Part shown: in pieces, positions 7,736-16,725 of the stretch
Layout: the number at the start of each line of letters is the position of its first letter
Numbering within the stretch: position 1 is the stretch's first letter
DNA from: an uncultured Acidobacteriota bacterium
GTDB lineage: Bacteria > Acidobacteriota > Terriglobia > Terriglobales > Acidobacteriaceae
NCBI GenBank assembly: GCA_903851035.1
Contig: CAINND010000079.1
Span: forward strand, 30,353-94,352
Length of the DNA: 64,000 nucleotides
Direction of reading: 5' to 3'
Translations under genes and position numbers: made by a program
Notes under the pieces: model-generated
What the model was told of the DNA's origin: nothing
What the model saw: only the letters and a program-made list of their open reading frames with translations
Database searches by the model: none

Positions 7736-9115
7736 ATGATCCGTCGCATCAGTCTGTATGAGTTCTTTTATCTGCTGATCTGGTACCTGTTGCCCGCGGT
7801 TGCCTTCTTTTTTTCAGGCATGGGGTTAAGGGTGGCGGGGCGTATCCATCCCCTGGGATACGACTACTACATCGTATGCACATTGCTTGTGCTGCTGTGG
7901 ATGATCGCCTCAACGCATTTCCGCGTTGCGAGGATTGACGCGCTGTTTGCAGGGCGCGAGGGCTGGCGGAGTTGTATGAAGGCCATCACATGGACCTTCA
8001 TGGCGGCCTTTACGGCGATGTTCTTTTACCGTGGCGGCAGCTACAGCCGTCTGCTGCTGGGGCTGAGCGCGGTGCTGCTGGTGGCCGAGGCCGCGGGCTT
8101 CCGAGCCATCTTCCGGAAGTGGATTGTGCGGGTGCGCTGCGAGGGCGCGCTGGTGCGGGTGCTGGTGGTGGGCACCACGGAATTTGCGCGGCAGATCAGC
8201 GAGCGGCTGGCCACGGGCACCTACTCCAACTGCTTTACCGTGGCCTTTGTGCACTTGCCGGGGGAGGAGCGCCAGACGCCGGATGGGGTTCCCGTGCTGG
8301 AGCTGGACGAGTTGCTGCTGCGCAACATCCGCGACTTTGCCGACGACGTGGTGATCGCCGTCAGTCCGCAGACGATGCCGCATTTGAAAGATGTGGTGGA
8401 GCAGTTGAAGGGGCTGGCGCTGCCGATACGGCTGATGCTGGACTTTGGCGGCGAGCTGCCGCTGGGCGACCGCCTCTTCCACGTGGGCTCGGCCAGTTTG
8501 CTGGATGTGCCGCTGGCGCCGGCCGAGACGATCAGCTATGTGGTGCTGAAGCGGGCCTTCGACGTGGCCTTCAGCCTGATTGTGCTGCTGGCGGCGGCCG
8601 TGCCCATGGCGCTGATTGCGGTGGCGATACGGCTGACCAGCCCGGGGCCGGTTTTCTTTACCCAGGAGCGGGTGGGCATCAACGGACAACTTTTCAGGAT
8701 GCTGAAGTTCCGCACCATGCGGGTGGCCGAGCGCAGGGAGAGCGACACGCTGTGGGGCAGAGCCAACGAAGAGCGCTGCACGGCCCTGGGCAGGGTGCTG
8801 CGGCGCACCAGCCTGGATGAGCTGCCGCAGTTCTTCAACGTGCTGATGGGCGAGATGAGCGTGGTGGGCCCGCGGCCGGAGCGTCCGCACTTTGTGGAGA
8901 AGTTCCACGACGAGATTGGCCAGTACAACGTGCGCCACCACCTGAAGAGCGGCATCACGGGCTGGGCGCAGGTGAACGGACTGCGCGGCGATACCGACAT
9001 CCGGGAGCGGGTGCGTCACGACCTGTATTACATCCAGCACTGGAGCCTGGGCTTTGACCTGCGAATCATTGTGATGACCGTGCTGGGCGGAATTTTTACC
9101 GAGCACGCCTACTGA
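7736..9115 (+). CDS. Polyprenyl-phosphate sugar-1-phosphate transferase (WcaJ/WbaP type), initiates exopolysaccharide repeat unit
   Basis: A 459-residue inner-membrane enzyme that moves a sugar-1-phosphate (usually glucose or galactose) from UDP-sugar onto undecaprenyl phosphate, the first step of the repeat unit. The N-terminal third holds several membrane segments (FYLLIWYLLPAVAFFFSGM, YIVCTLLVLLWMI and others). A soluble CoA-binding-like middle domain follows (VRVLVVGTTEFARQI). The C-terminal catalytic domain has the family blocks: a membrane re-entrant helix (FDVAFSLIVLLAAAVPMAL), FTQERVGINGQLFRMLKFRT, RRTSLDELPQFFNVL, MSVVGPRPERP, and ITGWAQVNGLRG. The ATG follows GGGAG. First gene of a ten-gene operon. 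Confidence 0.93.
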   Translation: MIRRISLYEFFYLLIWYLLPAVAFFFSGMGLRVAGRIHPLGYDYYIVCTLLVLLWMIASTHFRVARIDALFAGREGWRSCMKAITWTFMAAFTAMFFYRGGSYSRLLLGLSAVLLVAEAAGFRAIFRKWIVRVRCEGALVRVLVVGTTEFARQISERLATGTYSNCFTVAFVHLPGEERQTPDGVPVLELDELLLRNIRDFADDVVIAVSPQTMPHLKDVVEQLKGLALPIRLMLDFGGELPLGDRLFHVGSASLLDVPLAPAETISYVVLKRAFDVAFSLIVLLAAAVPMALIAVAIRLTSPGPVFFTQERVGINGQLFRMLKFRTMRVAERRESDTLWGRANEERCTALGRVLRRTSLDELPQFFNVLMGEMSVVGPRPERPHFVEKFHDEIGQYNVRHHLKSGITGWAQVNGLRGDTDIRERVRHDLYYIQHWSLGFDLRIIVMTVLGGIFTEHAY

Positions 9116-9184
9116 CGGAAGCAGAGTAGGAGCAGACGTCGCGGCAGGGCAATCCACTTGCAAAAAGTATCCGGGGGAGAAGAA

Positions 9185-11716
9185 GTGCGCGGCTGGTTGG
9201 GGGTGTTGATGCTGATGATCGGCACGTCCACGCTGGCCAGGGCGCAGGCGGAGTTGCCCGTGGCTTCGACTACGGCATCGGCGGCGGAGAAAGAGAGCGC
9301 GGATCGCGTAAGCGCGGATCGCGTATCGGCGGATGGTGTAGCGGGCGATGCGGCACGAGTGGAGAGCCGGGCGCGGCTGGTGCACCTACCGGGGAATCTG
9401 TGGGAAGACCAGGTGGCGCTGATTAGCTCTCCCACACGCTGGCAGAGGGGGACGTGGGCGGGGCTGGCTCCATGGGCCGCGGGCATGAGCGTGCTGCTGG
9501 CGAGCGATACGGCGGTGGAAGGCCATGTGACGGCACAGGCGGCGACGGCCAGAAGTTACCGGAGATTTTCAAATGCTGGGCTGGGCGCGATGGCTGGCGT
9601 GGGCGGCGGAATGTATGTGTGGGGACGCCTGGTGGGGAATGACCGGCTGCGTGAGACCGGCGTGCTGAGCGGCGAGGCCGTGCTGGACGCATACATAGAC
9701 GCGGCGCTGCTGAAGGCAATCGCGGGGCGGGAGCGTCCTACGGCGGGCGACGGGCGGGGAAGATTCTTTACGGGCGGCGGGAGTTTTGCGAGCGAGCACG
9801 CGGCGGTGAGCTGGGCGCTGGCCAGCGTGCTTGCCCATGAGTATCCGGGAGCGGGGACGAAGTGGCTGGCGTATGGCGGCGCGGCGGCGATCAGCGCGGC
9901 CCGGGTGGCCGGCGGCGAGCACTTTGTGGGCGACGTGGCGGTGGGCAGCCTGGTGGGCTGGTACTGGGGCCGTCAGGTGGTGCGCGCCAGGGGCGAGGAT
10001 GCAGAGATCGATCAGCTGCGCTGGGGACGATTTGTGCGCGACGAGCGCGATGAGGTGGACCAGGGCGTGCGCTGGACGGGCTCGACGACGGTGCCGCTGG
10101 GGAGCTGGGTGTATGCGGCGCTGGAGCGGCTGGCGGCCAGAGGATACGTGAGGACGGCCTCGGCGGCGCTGCGTCCGTGGACGCGGTTGGAGTGCGCGCG
10201 GCTGCTGGACGAGGCGCGGGAAAACCTGGTGGAAGAAGACGCAGCGAGCGAAGAGCTGGTGCGGGCTCTGGAGGTGGAGCTGCGGCGGGAGGCGGATGTG
10301 CGCGAGGGGGCGGTGAATCGCCAGTCCGGAGTGAGCGAGCTGTACGCGCGCTACCTGGGGATCGCCGGAACTCCGCTGCGCGACGGCTTCCACTTTGCGC
10401 AGACGATAGTGGATGACGATGGGCGTCCGTATGGGCAGGGGAGCAACGGGCTGTTCGGCGTGGAGGCCCGGGCCGAGGCTGGTCCGCTGGCAGTGTATGT
10501 GCGCGGCGAGTATCAGAACGCGGGGGCGCTGCCGGGCTACAACGCTGCGGCGCAGACGGCGATTGCGGTGATGGATGGACTGCCGGCCGGGTGGAACATG
10601 CGGGCGGGGGCGACGAGCCGGGTGCGAGTGATGGAAGCCTACGCCGCGCTGAACTTGAACAACTGGCAGTTGAGCGTGGGGCAGCAGCAGCTTTGGTGGG
10701 GACCGGCGCGGGAGACTTCCATGATTTTGAGCAACAACGCCGAGGCGATGCCGATGCTGCGGGTGACCAGGGCGGCTCCGATACGGCTTCCGCATGGGGA
10801 CGCATTGCTGCGAGTGGACGCGTTTTTTGCGCGCGAGGGCGGAGTGCACTATGTGGCGCTGGGCCAGAGCTTTGTGCTGCATGGCAGCGCGGCGGAAGGA
10901 TTAGAGCCTCCGCCGATGGTGTGGGGAGCAAGCGTGGCGCTGCAGCCGACGAAGGACCTGGAAATTGGACTGGCGCACACGGTGATCTTTGCCGGGTATG
11001 GTAGGCCTCTGACGTTGCAGACGTTTCTGCACACGTTTTCGCTGGAGGGAAACAACCAGGCGCTGGACCCCGGCAAGCGGACGCTGGAGTACAGCCTGAG
11101 CTACCGGGTGCGGGCCTGGCGCAGCGCAATGATGATCTACGGCGAAGGCTTCAGCTACGACGCGCCGAACCCCGCGAAATATGCGCAGCGCTTTGCCATG
11201 AATCCCGGAGTGTTTTTGCCCAGCCTGCCGGGCGTGCCGAAGGTGGATCTGCGGGTGGAGGGCGGCTCGACGAACCTGCCGGGGCTGGCGGCCAAGGCCT
11301 ACTTCTACAGCAACACGCACTATCCGCAGGGCTACACGAATTACGGGCAGATATTTGGAAGCTGGCTGGGGCGGCAGGGGACGGGCGGCGCGGCCGAGGT
11401 GCGCTGGTGGCTGACGGGGCGCAACCGGCTGACGGTCCTGTATCGCACGGTGCAGGTGGATGGCAGCCTGCTGGGCGGCGGACGCGCGACGGAGGTTGCA
11501 GGCGGCGTGACCTGGATGCTGGGGTCGAAGGTGGAGTTCACGGCGCGCAGCCAGTACGAGGTGTGGCGGTTTCCACTGTTGGGAGCGGGCAGGCACAGCG
11601 ACGTGGCGACATGGTTTGAGGCGCGGGTTTATCCCCGGCGGCTGAGCACACTGCGGCGGGCGGCGCAGGGCGGGCCGGAGGCGGCAGGAGAGAGTTTGCG
11701 GGAGCGGGAGAGATGA
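9185..11716 (+). CDS. PAP2-family phosphatase fused to Wzi-like capsule assembly outer-membrane domain
   Basis: An 843-residue exported protein. I start it at GTG 9185, which follows GGGGGAG and gives a clean signal peptide (MRGWLGVLMLMIG, cleavage after ARAQA). Residues about 90-270 form a PAP2 acid-phosphatase domain with the three expected motifs: KAIAGRERP near 177, SFASEH near 199, and ARVAGGEHFVGD near 240. The remaining 550 residues are beta-rich and aromatic (VYVRGEYQN, WQLSVGQQQLWWGP), typical of Wzi/capsule-assembly barrels. Wzi proteins anchor capsule at the outer membrane; PAP2 enzymes can dephosphorylate lipid pyrophosphates such as undecaprenyl-PP. The fusion therefore could couple carrier recycling or glycan dephosphorylation to surface assembly (inference). 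The gene ends in a 4-nt overlap with the next. Confidence 0.85.
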   Translation: MRGWLGVLMLMIGTSTLARAQAELPVASTTASAAEKESADRVSADRVSADGVAGDAARVESRARLVHLPGNLWEDQVALISSPTRWQRGTWAGLAPWAAGMSVLLASDTAVEGHVTAQAATARSYRRFSNAGLGAMAGVGGGMYVWGRLVGNDRLRETGVLSGEAVLDAYIDAALLKAIAGRERPTAGDGRGRFFTGGGSFASEHAAVSWALASVLAHEYPGAGTKWLAYGGAAAISAARVAGGEHFVGDVAVGSLVGWYWGRQVVRARGEDAEIDQLRWGRFVRDERDEVDQGVRWTGSTTVPLGSWVYAALERLAARGYVRTASAALRPWTRLECARLLDEARENLVEEDAASEELVRALEVELRREADVREGAVNRQSGVSELYARYLGIAGTPLRDGFHFAQTIVDDDGRPYGQGSNGLFGVEARAEAGPLAVYVRGEYQNAGALPGYNAAAQTAIAVMDGLPAGWNMRAGATSRVRVMEAYAALNLNNWQLSVGQQQLWWGPARETSMILSNNAEAMPMLRVTRAAPIRLPHGDALLRVDAFFAREGGVHYVALGQSFVLHGSAAEGLEPPPMVWGASVALQPTKDLEIGLAHTVIFAGYGRPLTLQTFLHTFSLEGNNQALDPGKRTLEYSLSYRVRAWRSAMMIYGEGFSYDAPNPAKYAQRFAMNPGVFLPSLPGVPKVDLRVEGGSTNLPGLAAKAYFYSNTHYPQGYTNYGQIFGSWLGRQGTGGAAEVRWWLTGRNRLTVLYRTVQVDGSLLGGGRATEVAGGVTWMLGSKVEFTARSQYEVWRFPLLGAGRHSDVATWFEARVYPRRLSTLRRAAQGGPEAAGESLRERER

Positions 11717-14160
11717 TGAGCGGGAATGGGGACATGGCAACTACATGGAACGTGAGCGGCGCTGCGCTGCGCTGCAAGATGCAGGGTGCTTTGGCGGAGT
11801 CATCGTCGGTGGCGGCACTGCGCTGGGCGATGGTGATGGCGCTGCTTGTGATGACCCTGTCCGGAGTGGCTCCGGCGCAGGAGAGAGCGACGAGTGCGGC
11901 GGCTGATTGCAGCAGCACGGCTAGCGTGCGCAGCGAAGCACATGGAGATTGCGCGGTGGATGCGCAAGGCGCGGAGGGGCGTGGCTCCTATGTGCGGAGC
12001 ATTCCTGCCGCGGCTGGCGATGCGGTGGCACTGCCGCAGTTAAGTTCCACGGAGGCGCGCGGGGACGAGGAGAAGTTGAGAGCGGCGCGCAGCGCGCCAC
12101 GGACGGAGCCGCAGGCCGCGTTGGCAAAGACCGAGTTCGAGCGGCTGGTGGAGGCGGTGACCGGACGGGCGTTGCCCATCTACGGGCAGAGTTTGTTTTC
12201 GCAGCGGCCCAGCACGTTTGCGCCAATTGAGCAGGCTCCGGTGACGAAGGATTACGTGGTGGGGCCGGGCGATGAGTTGCAGATACGAATCTGGGGGCAG
12301 CTCAATGCCGACCTGCGGGTGACGGTGGACCGCGCGGGGGAAATCTACATTCCCAAGGTGGGCGAGCTGAAGGTGGCGGGGGTGCGCGCCAGCGAGTTGG
12401 ACGCGAAGCTGCGCGACGAAGTGGGCCGGCTGTACAGAAACTTTTCGCTGACGGCAAACCTCGGACGCATCCGCTCGATACAGGTGTTTGTAGTGGGGCA
12501 GGCGAGAGAGCCGGGCAGCTATACGGTGAGTTCGCTGAGCACGCTGGTGAACGCCATCTTTGCGAGCGGCGGGCCTTCGGCGGCGGGCTCGCTGCGGGAC
12601 ATCCAGGTACAGCGCGAAGGGAAGACCGTTGCACACCTGGACCTGTATGCGCTGCTGGTGAAGGGCGACAAGAGCGGCGATGTGCGACTGGAGCCGGGAG
12701 ACGTCATTTACTACCCGCCGGTGGGGGCGATGGCGGCGGTGACGGGTTCGGTGAAGGCGGCGGCGATTTACGAGATGAAGCCCGGCGAGCGGCTGGAAGA
12801 TCTGCTGCGTGACGCAGGCGGGATGGCGACGACGGCCGACGCGGGGCGGGTGACATTAGAACGCCTGCTTGCGCGGGAACGCCTGCTGGGGCAGGAGCGC
12901 GTGCCTGGGCAGGAGAAGCCATCGGTGATGGAGTTTCCCCTGGACGCCCAGGCGCTGGGACTGAAGGTGGAGGACGGCGACATTGTGCGCGTGCTGGGCG
13001 CGGTGCCCAGGCTGGAAGAGGCGGTGACGCTGCGCGGCAGCGTGGTGCATCCGGGGAATGTTCCATGGCGGAAGGGAATGCGGGTGCGCGATCTGATCCC
13101 CGACGCGCAGGCTTTGCTGACGGGCGAGTACTGGCTGCGGCGGGTGACAGCCGAGGGTGACAAGACAGCGGCACAGGGGTTGGCCGGCAACCTGCATCGC
13201 ACGGCGGCCGAGATCAACTGGAGCTACGCGATCATTCAGCGGGTGAACCCCGTGGATTTGACCTCGCGGCTGGTGCCGTTTGACCTGGGACGGGCGGTGC
13301 TGGCAGGCGACGAGGAGAACAACCTGCTGTTGGAGGCGGGCGACATCGTGACCGTCTTCAGCCAGGCGGATGTGATGGTGCCGGTGCGCGAGCGCACGCG
13401 CTATGTGCGGGTGGAGGGCGAGGTTCTGCGGCCGGGAATCTACCAGGTGGCGGAGGGCGAAGGCCTGCGCGAGGTATTGGCGCGGGCGGGCGGGCTGACG
13501 GAGAAGGCTTACGCATATGGCACGCAGTTGACGCGGGAGTCGGCGCGGCGCGAGCAGCAGAGGAGCCTGGACGAACTGGCACGCACCCTGGAGGCGGAGC
13601 TGCGACGGGCCTCGGCCATGGAAACCAGCCATGCGGGCGAGGACGCACAACTGGTCCGCGAGCGGCTGAGCGCGCAGGAGAGTTTGATTGCGCAGTTGCG
13701 GGCGACGACCGCCAGCGGCCGTGTGGTGCTGAACCTGCCGGCGTCGGCCGATGGGTTGCTGGCGTTCCCACGGCTGGAGATGGAGGACAACGACCAGGTT
13801 ATGGTGCCGGTGCGGCCCTCGACGGTGAGCGTGATGGGCATGGTGTATAACGCGGGCTCGTTTGTGTACGCGCCGCGGCGGACGGTGGGCGACTACCTGA
13901 AACTGGCCGGGAGGGGACGTCCGATGGCAGACATGCGCCACGCGTTTGTGCTGCACGCCGATGGCACGGTGACGGCCAGCACGGCGGTGAACGGATTGTT
14001 CAGCGGCGACCGCTTCAGCAGCCTGCGCATGCGCGCGGGCGACCAGATTGTGGTGCCCGGGCGGATGCAGAGCGGCGGGCTGCTGCGCGGACTGCGCGAC
14101 TGGACACAGATCAGCGCGCAACTGGCATTGACCGGCGCGGCGGTGGCCATCCTGCGATGA
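11713..14160 (+). CDS. Wza-like polysaccharide export protein with multiple SLBB domains
   Basis: An outer-membrane or periplasmic polysaccharide export channel protein of 815 residues, about twice the size of E. coli Wza. An unusually long N-terminus precedes the hydrophobic signal core (WAMVMALLVMTLSGVAPAQ near residue 37), so a later start is possible. No lipobox Cys follows. The polysaccharide export domain starts near residue 175 (DYVVGPGDELQIRIWG, then VTVDRAGEIYIPKVGEL). At least four SLBB-type repeats follow, recognisable from the recurrent V-x-G-x-V-x-x-P-G/G-E-x-L patterns (VFVVGQAREPGSYTV, VTLRGSVVHPGNVPW, VRVEGEVLRPGIYQV, VSVMGMVYNAGSFVY). A hydrophobic helix closes the protein. 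The start overlaps the previous stop (ATGATGA), so translation is coupled. Confidence 0.92.
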   Translation: MMSGNGDMATTWNVSGAALRCKMQGALAESSSVAALRWAMVMALLVMTLSGVAPAQERATSAAADCSSTASVRSEAHGDCAVDAQGAEGRGSYVRSIPAAAGDAVALPQLSSTEARGDEEKLRAARSAPRTEPQAALAKTEFERLVEAVTGRALPIYGQSLFSQRPSTFAPIEQAPVTKDYVVGPGDELQIRIWGQLNADLRVTVDRAGEIYIPKVGELKVAGVRASELDAKLRDEVGRLYRNFSLTANLGRIRSIQVFVVGQAREPGSYTVSSLSTLVNAIFASGGPSAAGSLRDIQVQREGKTVAHLDLYALLVKGDKSGDVRLEPGDVIYYPPVGAMAAVTGSVKAAAIYEMKPGERLEDLLRDAGGMATTADAGRVTLERLLARERLLGQERVPGQEKPSVMEFPLDAQALGLKVEDGDIVRVLGAVPRLEEAVTLRGSVVHPGNVPWRKGMRVRDLIPDAQALLTGEYWLRRVTAEGDKTAAQGLAGNLHRTAAEINWSYAIIQRVNPVDLTSRLVPFDLGRAVLAGDEENNLLLEAGDIVTVFSQADVMVPVRERTRYVRVEGEVLRPGIYQVAEGEGLREVLARAGGLTEKAYAYGTQLTRESARREQQRSLDELARTLEAELRRASAMETSHAGEDAQLVRERLSAQESLIAQLRATTASGRVVLNLPASADGLLAFPRLEMEDNDQVMVPVRPSTVSVMGMVYNAGSFVYAPRRTVGDYLKLAGRGRPMADMRHAFVLHADGTVTASTAVNGLFSGDRFSSLRMRAGDQIVVPGRMQSGGLLRGLRDWTQISAQLALTGAAVAILR

Positions 14161-15353
14161 GCGAGAGGGAGACAGAGAGGGATGCGATGACGGCGCAGGG
14201 AGACCCGAGCGCGATGCAATGGATGATTCGCCTGGGCGGCGAGCGCAGATGGCTGCTGCGCTGCACGCTGCTGGGGCTGGGCGCGGGAGTGCTGGCGGCC
14301 GCGCTGTGGCCGTCGAGCTACGAGGCGACTACAACGTTGCTGGCTCCTCCGCAGGCGACGCCATTCGGTTCGAGTTATTTGCAGCAGGTGGGGAGCTTGA
14401 GTCCGGCGCTGGGCGGGCTGGGGTTGAAGAATCCGGCGGACTTGTATGTGAGCCTGCTGAAATCGCGCACGGTGGAGGACCAGATGATCGCGCGATTCCG
14501 CCTGGGCGAGCGCTATGGCAAAGCGCGGCTGGGCGATGCGCGCAAGGCGCTGGAGCAACGCACGGAGATTGCGGCAACCACGCGCGACGGAATTATTCGG
14601 CTGACCATGGCAGACACGGACGCGGCGATGGCGGCGACGCTGGCGAACGCATACGTGGAGGAGTACAGGAAATTCGCCTCCAATTTGGCAGTGACCGAGG
14701 CGGCTGGACGGCGGCTGTTTTTGGAGCAGCAGGTGGCGCAGACAAAAGAGCGGCTGGCACGGGCCGAGGAGTCATTGAAGCAACGGCAGCAGAGCTCGGG
14801 CGTGATTCAACTGGATGGGCAGACCCGGGCGCTGCTTGAGTCGGCGGCGAGTTTGCGGGCGCAGGTGGCGGCCAAGCAGGTGCAGTTGCAGTCGCTGGCC
14901 AGCTATGAGACGGCGGAGAACCCGGAGGTGCAGTTGGCAAGGCAGCAACTGTCGGCCCTGGAAGGACAGCTGCGTTTGCTGACCGGCGGAGACGCCGCGG
15001 GCGGCGAGCTGCTGGTGCCCAAAGGCAAACTGCCGGAGGCGGGACTGGATTATCTGCGCAGTTTGCGCGAAGTGAAGTTTGAAGAAAACGTGCTCGAACT
15101 GCTGGCGCGTCAGTACGAGGCGGCGCGGCTGGATGAGGCGCGTCAGGGGGCGACGTTGCAGGTGGTGGACCGCGCGGTTGTACCCGACCGCAGGAGCGGC
15201 GTGCCGCGCAGCGTGATGGTGCTGCTGGGCGCGCTGCTGGGGCTGATGGCGGGCGTGGGGCTGGTGTTGTGGCACGGGCGTGCCTGGTGGCTGGGCGAGG
15301 AGGGACAGGCGTTGGCCGAGGCGTGGGGAATCAAAGGACGACGGCGAGCGTGA
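14157..15353 (+). CDS. Wzz/GumC-type polysaccharide co-polymerase (chain-length determinant)
   Basis: A 398-residue inner-membrane protein that controls chain length and links Wzy polymerisation to the Wza channel. Membrane segment 1 lies near residue 40 (LLRCTLLGLGAGVLAAALW), and segment 2 near 355-375 (VMVLLGALLGLMAGVGLVL). The periplasmic part between them is dominated by coiled-coil sequence (FLEQQVAQTKERLARAEESL, then AQVAAKQVQLQSL). The proline motif before segment 2 (VVDRAVVPDRRSGVPRSV) is as expected for the family. There is no C-terminal Walker-type tyrosine-kinase domain, unlike Wzc. ATGA overlap with the previous gene. A 130-nt gap follows before the flippase. Confidence 0.9.
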   Translation: MSERETERDAMTAQGDPSAMQWMIRLGGERRWLLRCTLLGLGAGVLAAALWPSSYEATTTLLAPPQATPFGSSYLQQVGSLSPALGGLGLKNPADLYVSLLKSRTVEDQMIARFRLGERYGKARLGDARKALEQRTEIAATTRDGIIRLTMADTDAAMAATLANAYVEEYRKFASNLAVTEAAGRRLFLEQQVAQTKERLARAEESLKQRQQSSGVIQLDGQTRALLESAASLRAQVAAKQVQLQSLASYETAENPEVQLARQQLSALEGQLRLLTGGDAAGGELLVPKGKLPEAGLDYLRSLREVKFEENVLELLARQYEAARLDEARQGATLQVVDRAVVPDRRSGVPRSVMVLLGALLGLMAGVGLVLWHGRAWWLGEEGQALAEAWGIKGRRRA

Positions 15354-15483
15354 GAGTAACTCCGCGTATGGAGCGAGGCGGGGATGTTCGTACGACTGGC
15401 GAGAGACGGCGCGGCATAAAGAAATTTCTTAAGGAGCGGATGGTTTGACGCGGGCTGGCGCACAACACGGCGAGGAGCATGGC

Positions 15484-16725
15484 ATGGCAGGCGATGTGCT
15501 GTGGCTGTACGCCTTGCAGGGGCTGAACTACCTGGTGCCGCTGCTGCTGCTGCCGTTTCTTGTGCGCGTGCTGGGCGTGGGTCGCTACGGGCTGATGGCC
15601 TTTGCGCAGGCGATTGCGCAGTACTTCATCATCGCCACGGATTACGGCTTTAACTTTTCGGCGGCGCGGCGGATTGCCCTGCACCGGGAAGATGCGCGCG
15701 AGGTGTCGCGGATTTTTCACGGCGTGCTGGCGATCAAACTGGTGCTGGTGGCGGCCGGGGCCTTGGCGATGGTGACCAGCGTATGGCTGCTGCCTGCCAT
15801 GCGACGGGAGATGTGGATCTACCTGGCGGCCTACGTGGCGGTGGTGGGCAACGCGCTGTTTCCGGTGTGGCTGTTCCAGGGGATGGAGCGAATGCGCTTC
15901 ATCAGCATGCTGACCGGGGGCTCCCGGCTGGCGGCCGCGGCGATGGTGTTGTGGCTGGTGCGATCACCGAATGATGTGGCGCTGGCCACGCTGCTGCAAT
16001 CGCTGGGCTGGCTGATGGCGGGTGTGGCGGGCGCATGCTTCGGGGCGCGGCACTTTGAGTTGGAACGGCATCCGCTGGAGCGCGGGCATTTGCTGGAGCT
16101 GCTGCGCGAGGGACGACATTTGTTTGCCAGCAACGCGGCGGTGACGCTCTACACGAATACGAATGTGTTTCTGGTCGGCGTCATCGGGGGCAACGTGGAG
16201 GCGGGGTACTTCAGTTTGGCGGACAGATTTTTGCGGGCGGTGACCGGTCTGGCGTATCCGGTGATTCAGGCGGCGTATCCGCGCATGGTGCGGCTGGTGG
16301 CGGAGTCGCGCACGGCAGCGATGGAGTTTTTACGCCGGCTGACGGAGTTTGCTGCCGTAGTGGCCGTGGCGGTGGGCGGCGCCGTGCTGCTGCTGGCTCC
16401 GTGGCTGGCGCGGGTGGCCTTTGGCCGGGCGGCACTGGGCGTAGTGCCGGTGATACGGGCAGCGGCCTTCTTTCCGCTGGCGGCGGCCATGAGCGGAATG
16501 ATCGGCATGCTGGGGCTGATACCCATGGGGATGGACCGCGCGCAGAGCCGGATGCTGGTGGCGGCGGGCGTGCTGAACGTGGTGGTGGCCAGCATGTGGA
16601 TTCACAAGGCGGGCGCCGTGGGCGGCGTGCTGAGCATGCTGCTGATAGAGACTCTGCTGACCGTGGGCGGCCTGGCGCTGCTGACGCGCGCACAGAACGT
16701 GGAGGACTGCCATGCCGCAGAGTGA
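15484..16725 (+). CDS. Wzx-type oligosaccharide flippase (MOP superfamily)
   Basis: A multi-pass inner-membrane protein of about 413 residues that flips undecaprenyl-linked repeat units to the periplasm. The N-terminal MAGDVLWLYALQGLNYLVPL and LPFLVRVLGVGRYGLMAFAQ are typical of Wzx. About twelve hydrophobic segments can be counted. I start at ATG 15484, behind GAGGAG at 6 nt, because the family motif begins right there; TTG 15445 behind AAGGAG is an alternative that adds 13 hydrophilic residues. The 3' end overlaps the next glycosyltransferase by 14 nt. Confidence 0.9.
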   Translation: MAGDVLWLYALQGLNYLVPLLLLPFLVRVLGVGRYGLMAFAQAIAQYFIIATDYGFNFSAARRIALHREDAREVSRIFHGVLAIKLVLVAAGALAMVTSVWLLPAMRREMWIYLAAYVAVVGNALFPVWLFQGMERMRFISMLTGGSRLAAAAMVLWLVRSPNDVALATLLQSLGWLMAGVAGACFGARHFELERHPLERGHLLELLREGRHLFASNAAVTLYTNTNVFLVGVIGGNVEAGYFSLADRFLRAVTGLAYPVIQAAYPRMVRLVAESRTAAMEFLRRLTEFAAVVAVAVGGAVLLLAPWLARVAFGRAALGVVPVIRAAAFFPLAAAMSGMIGMLGLIPMGMDRAQSRMLVAAGVLNVVVASMWIHKAGAVGGVLSMLLIETLLTVGGLALLTRAQNVEDCHAAE

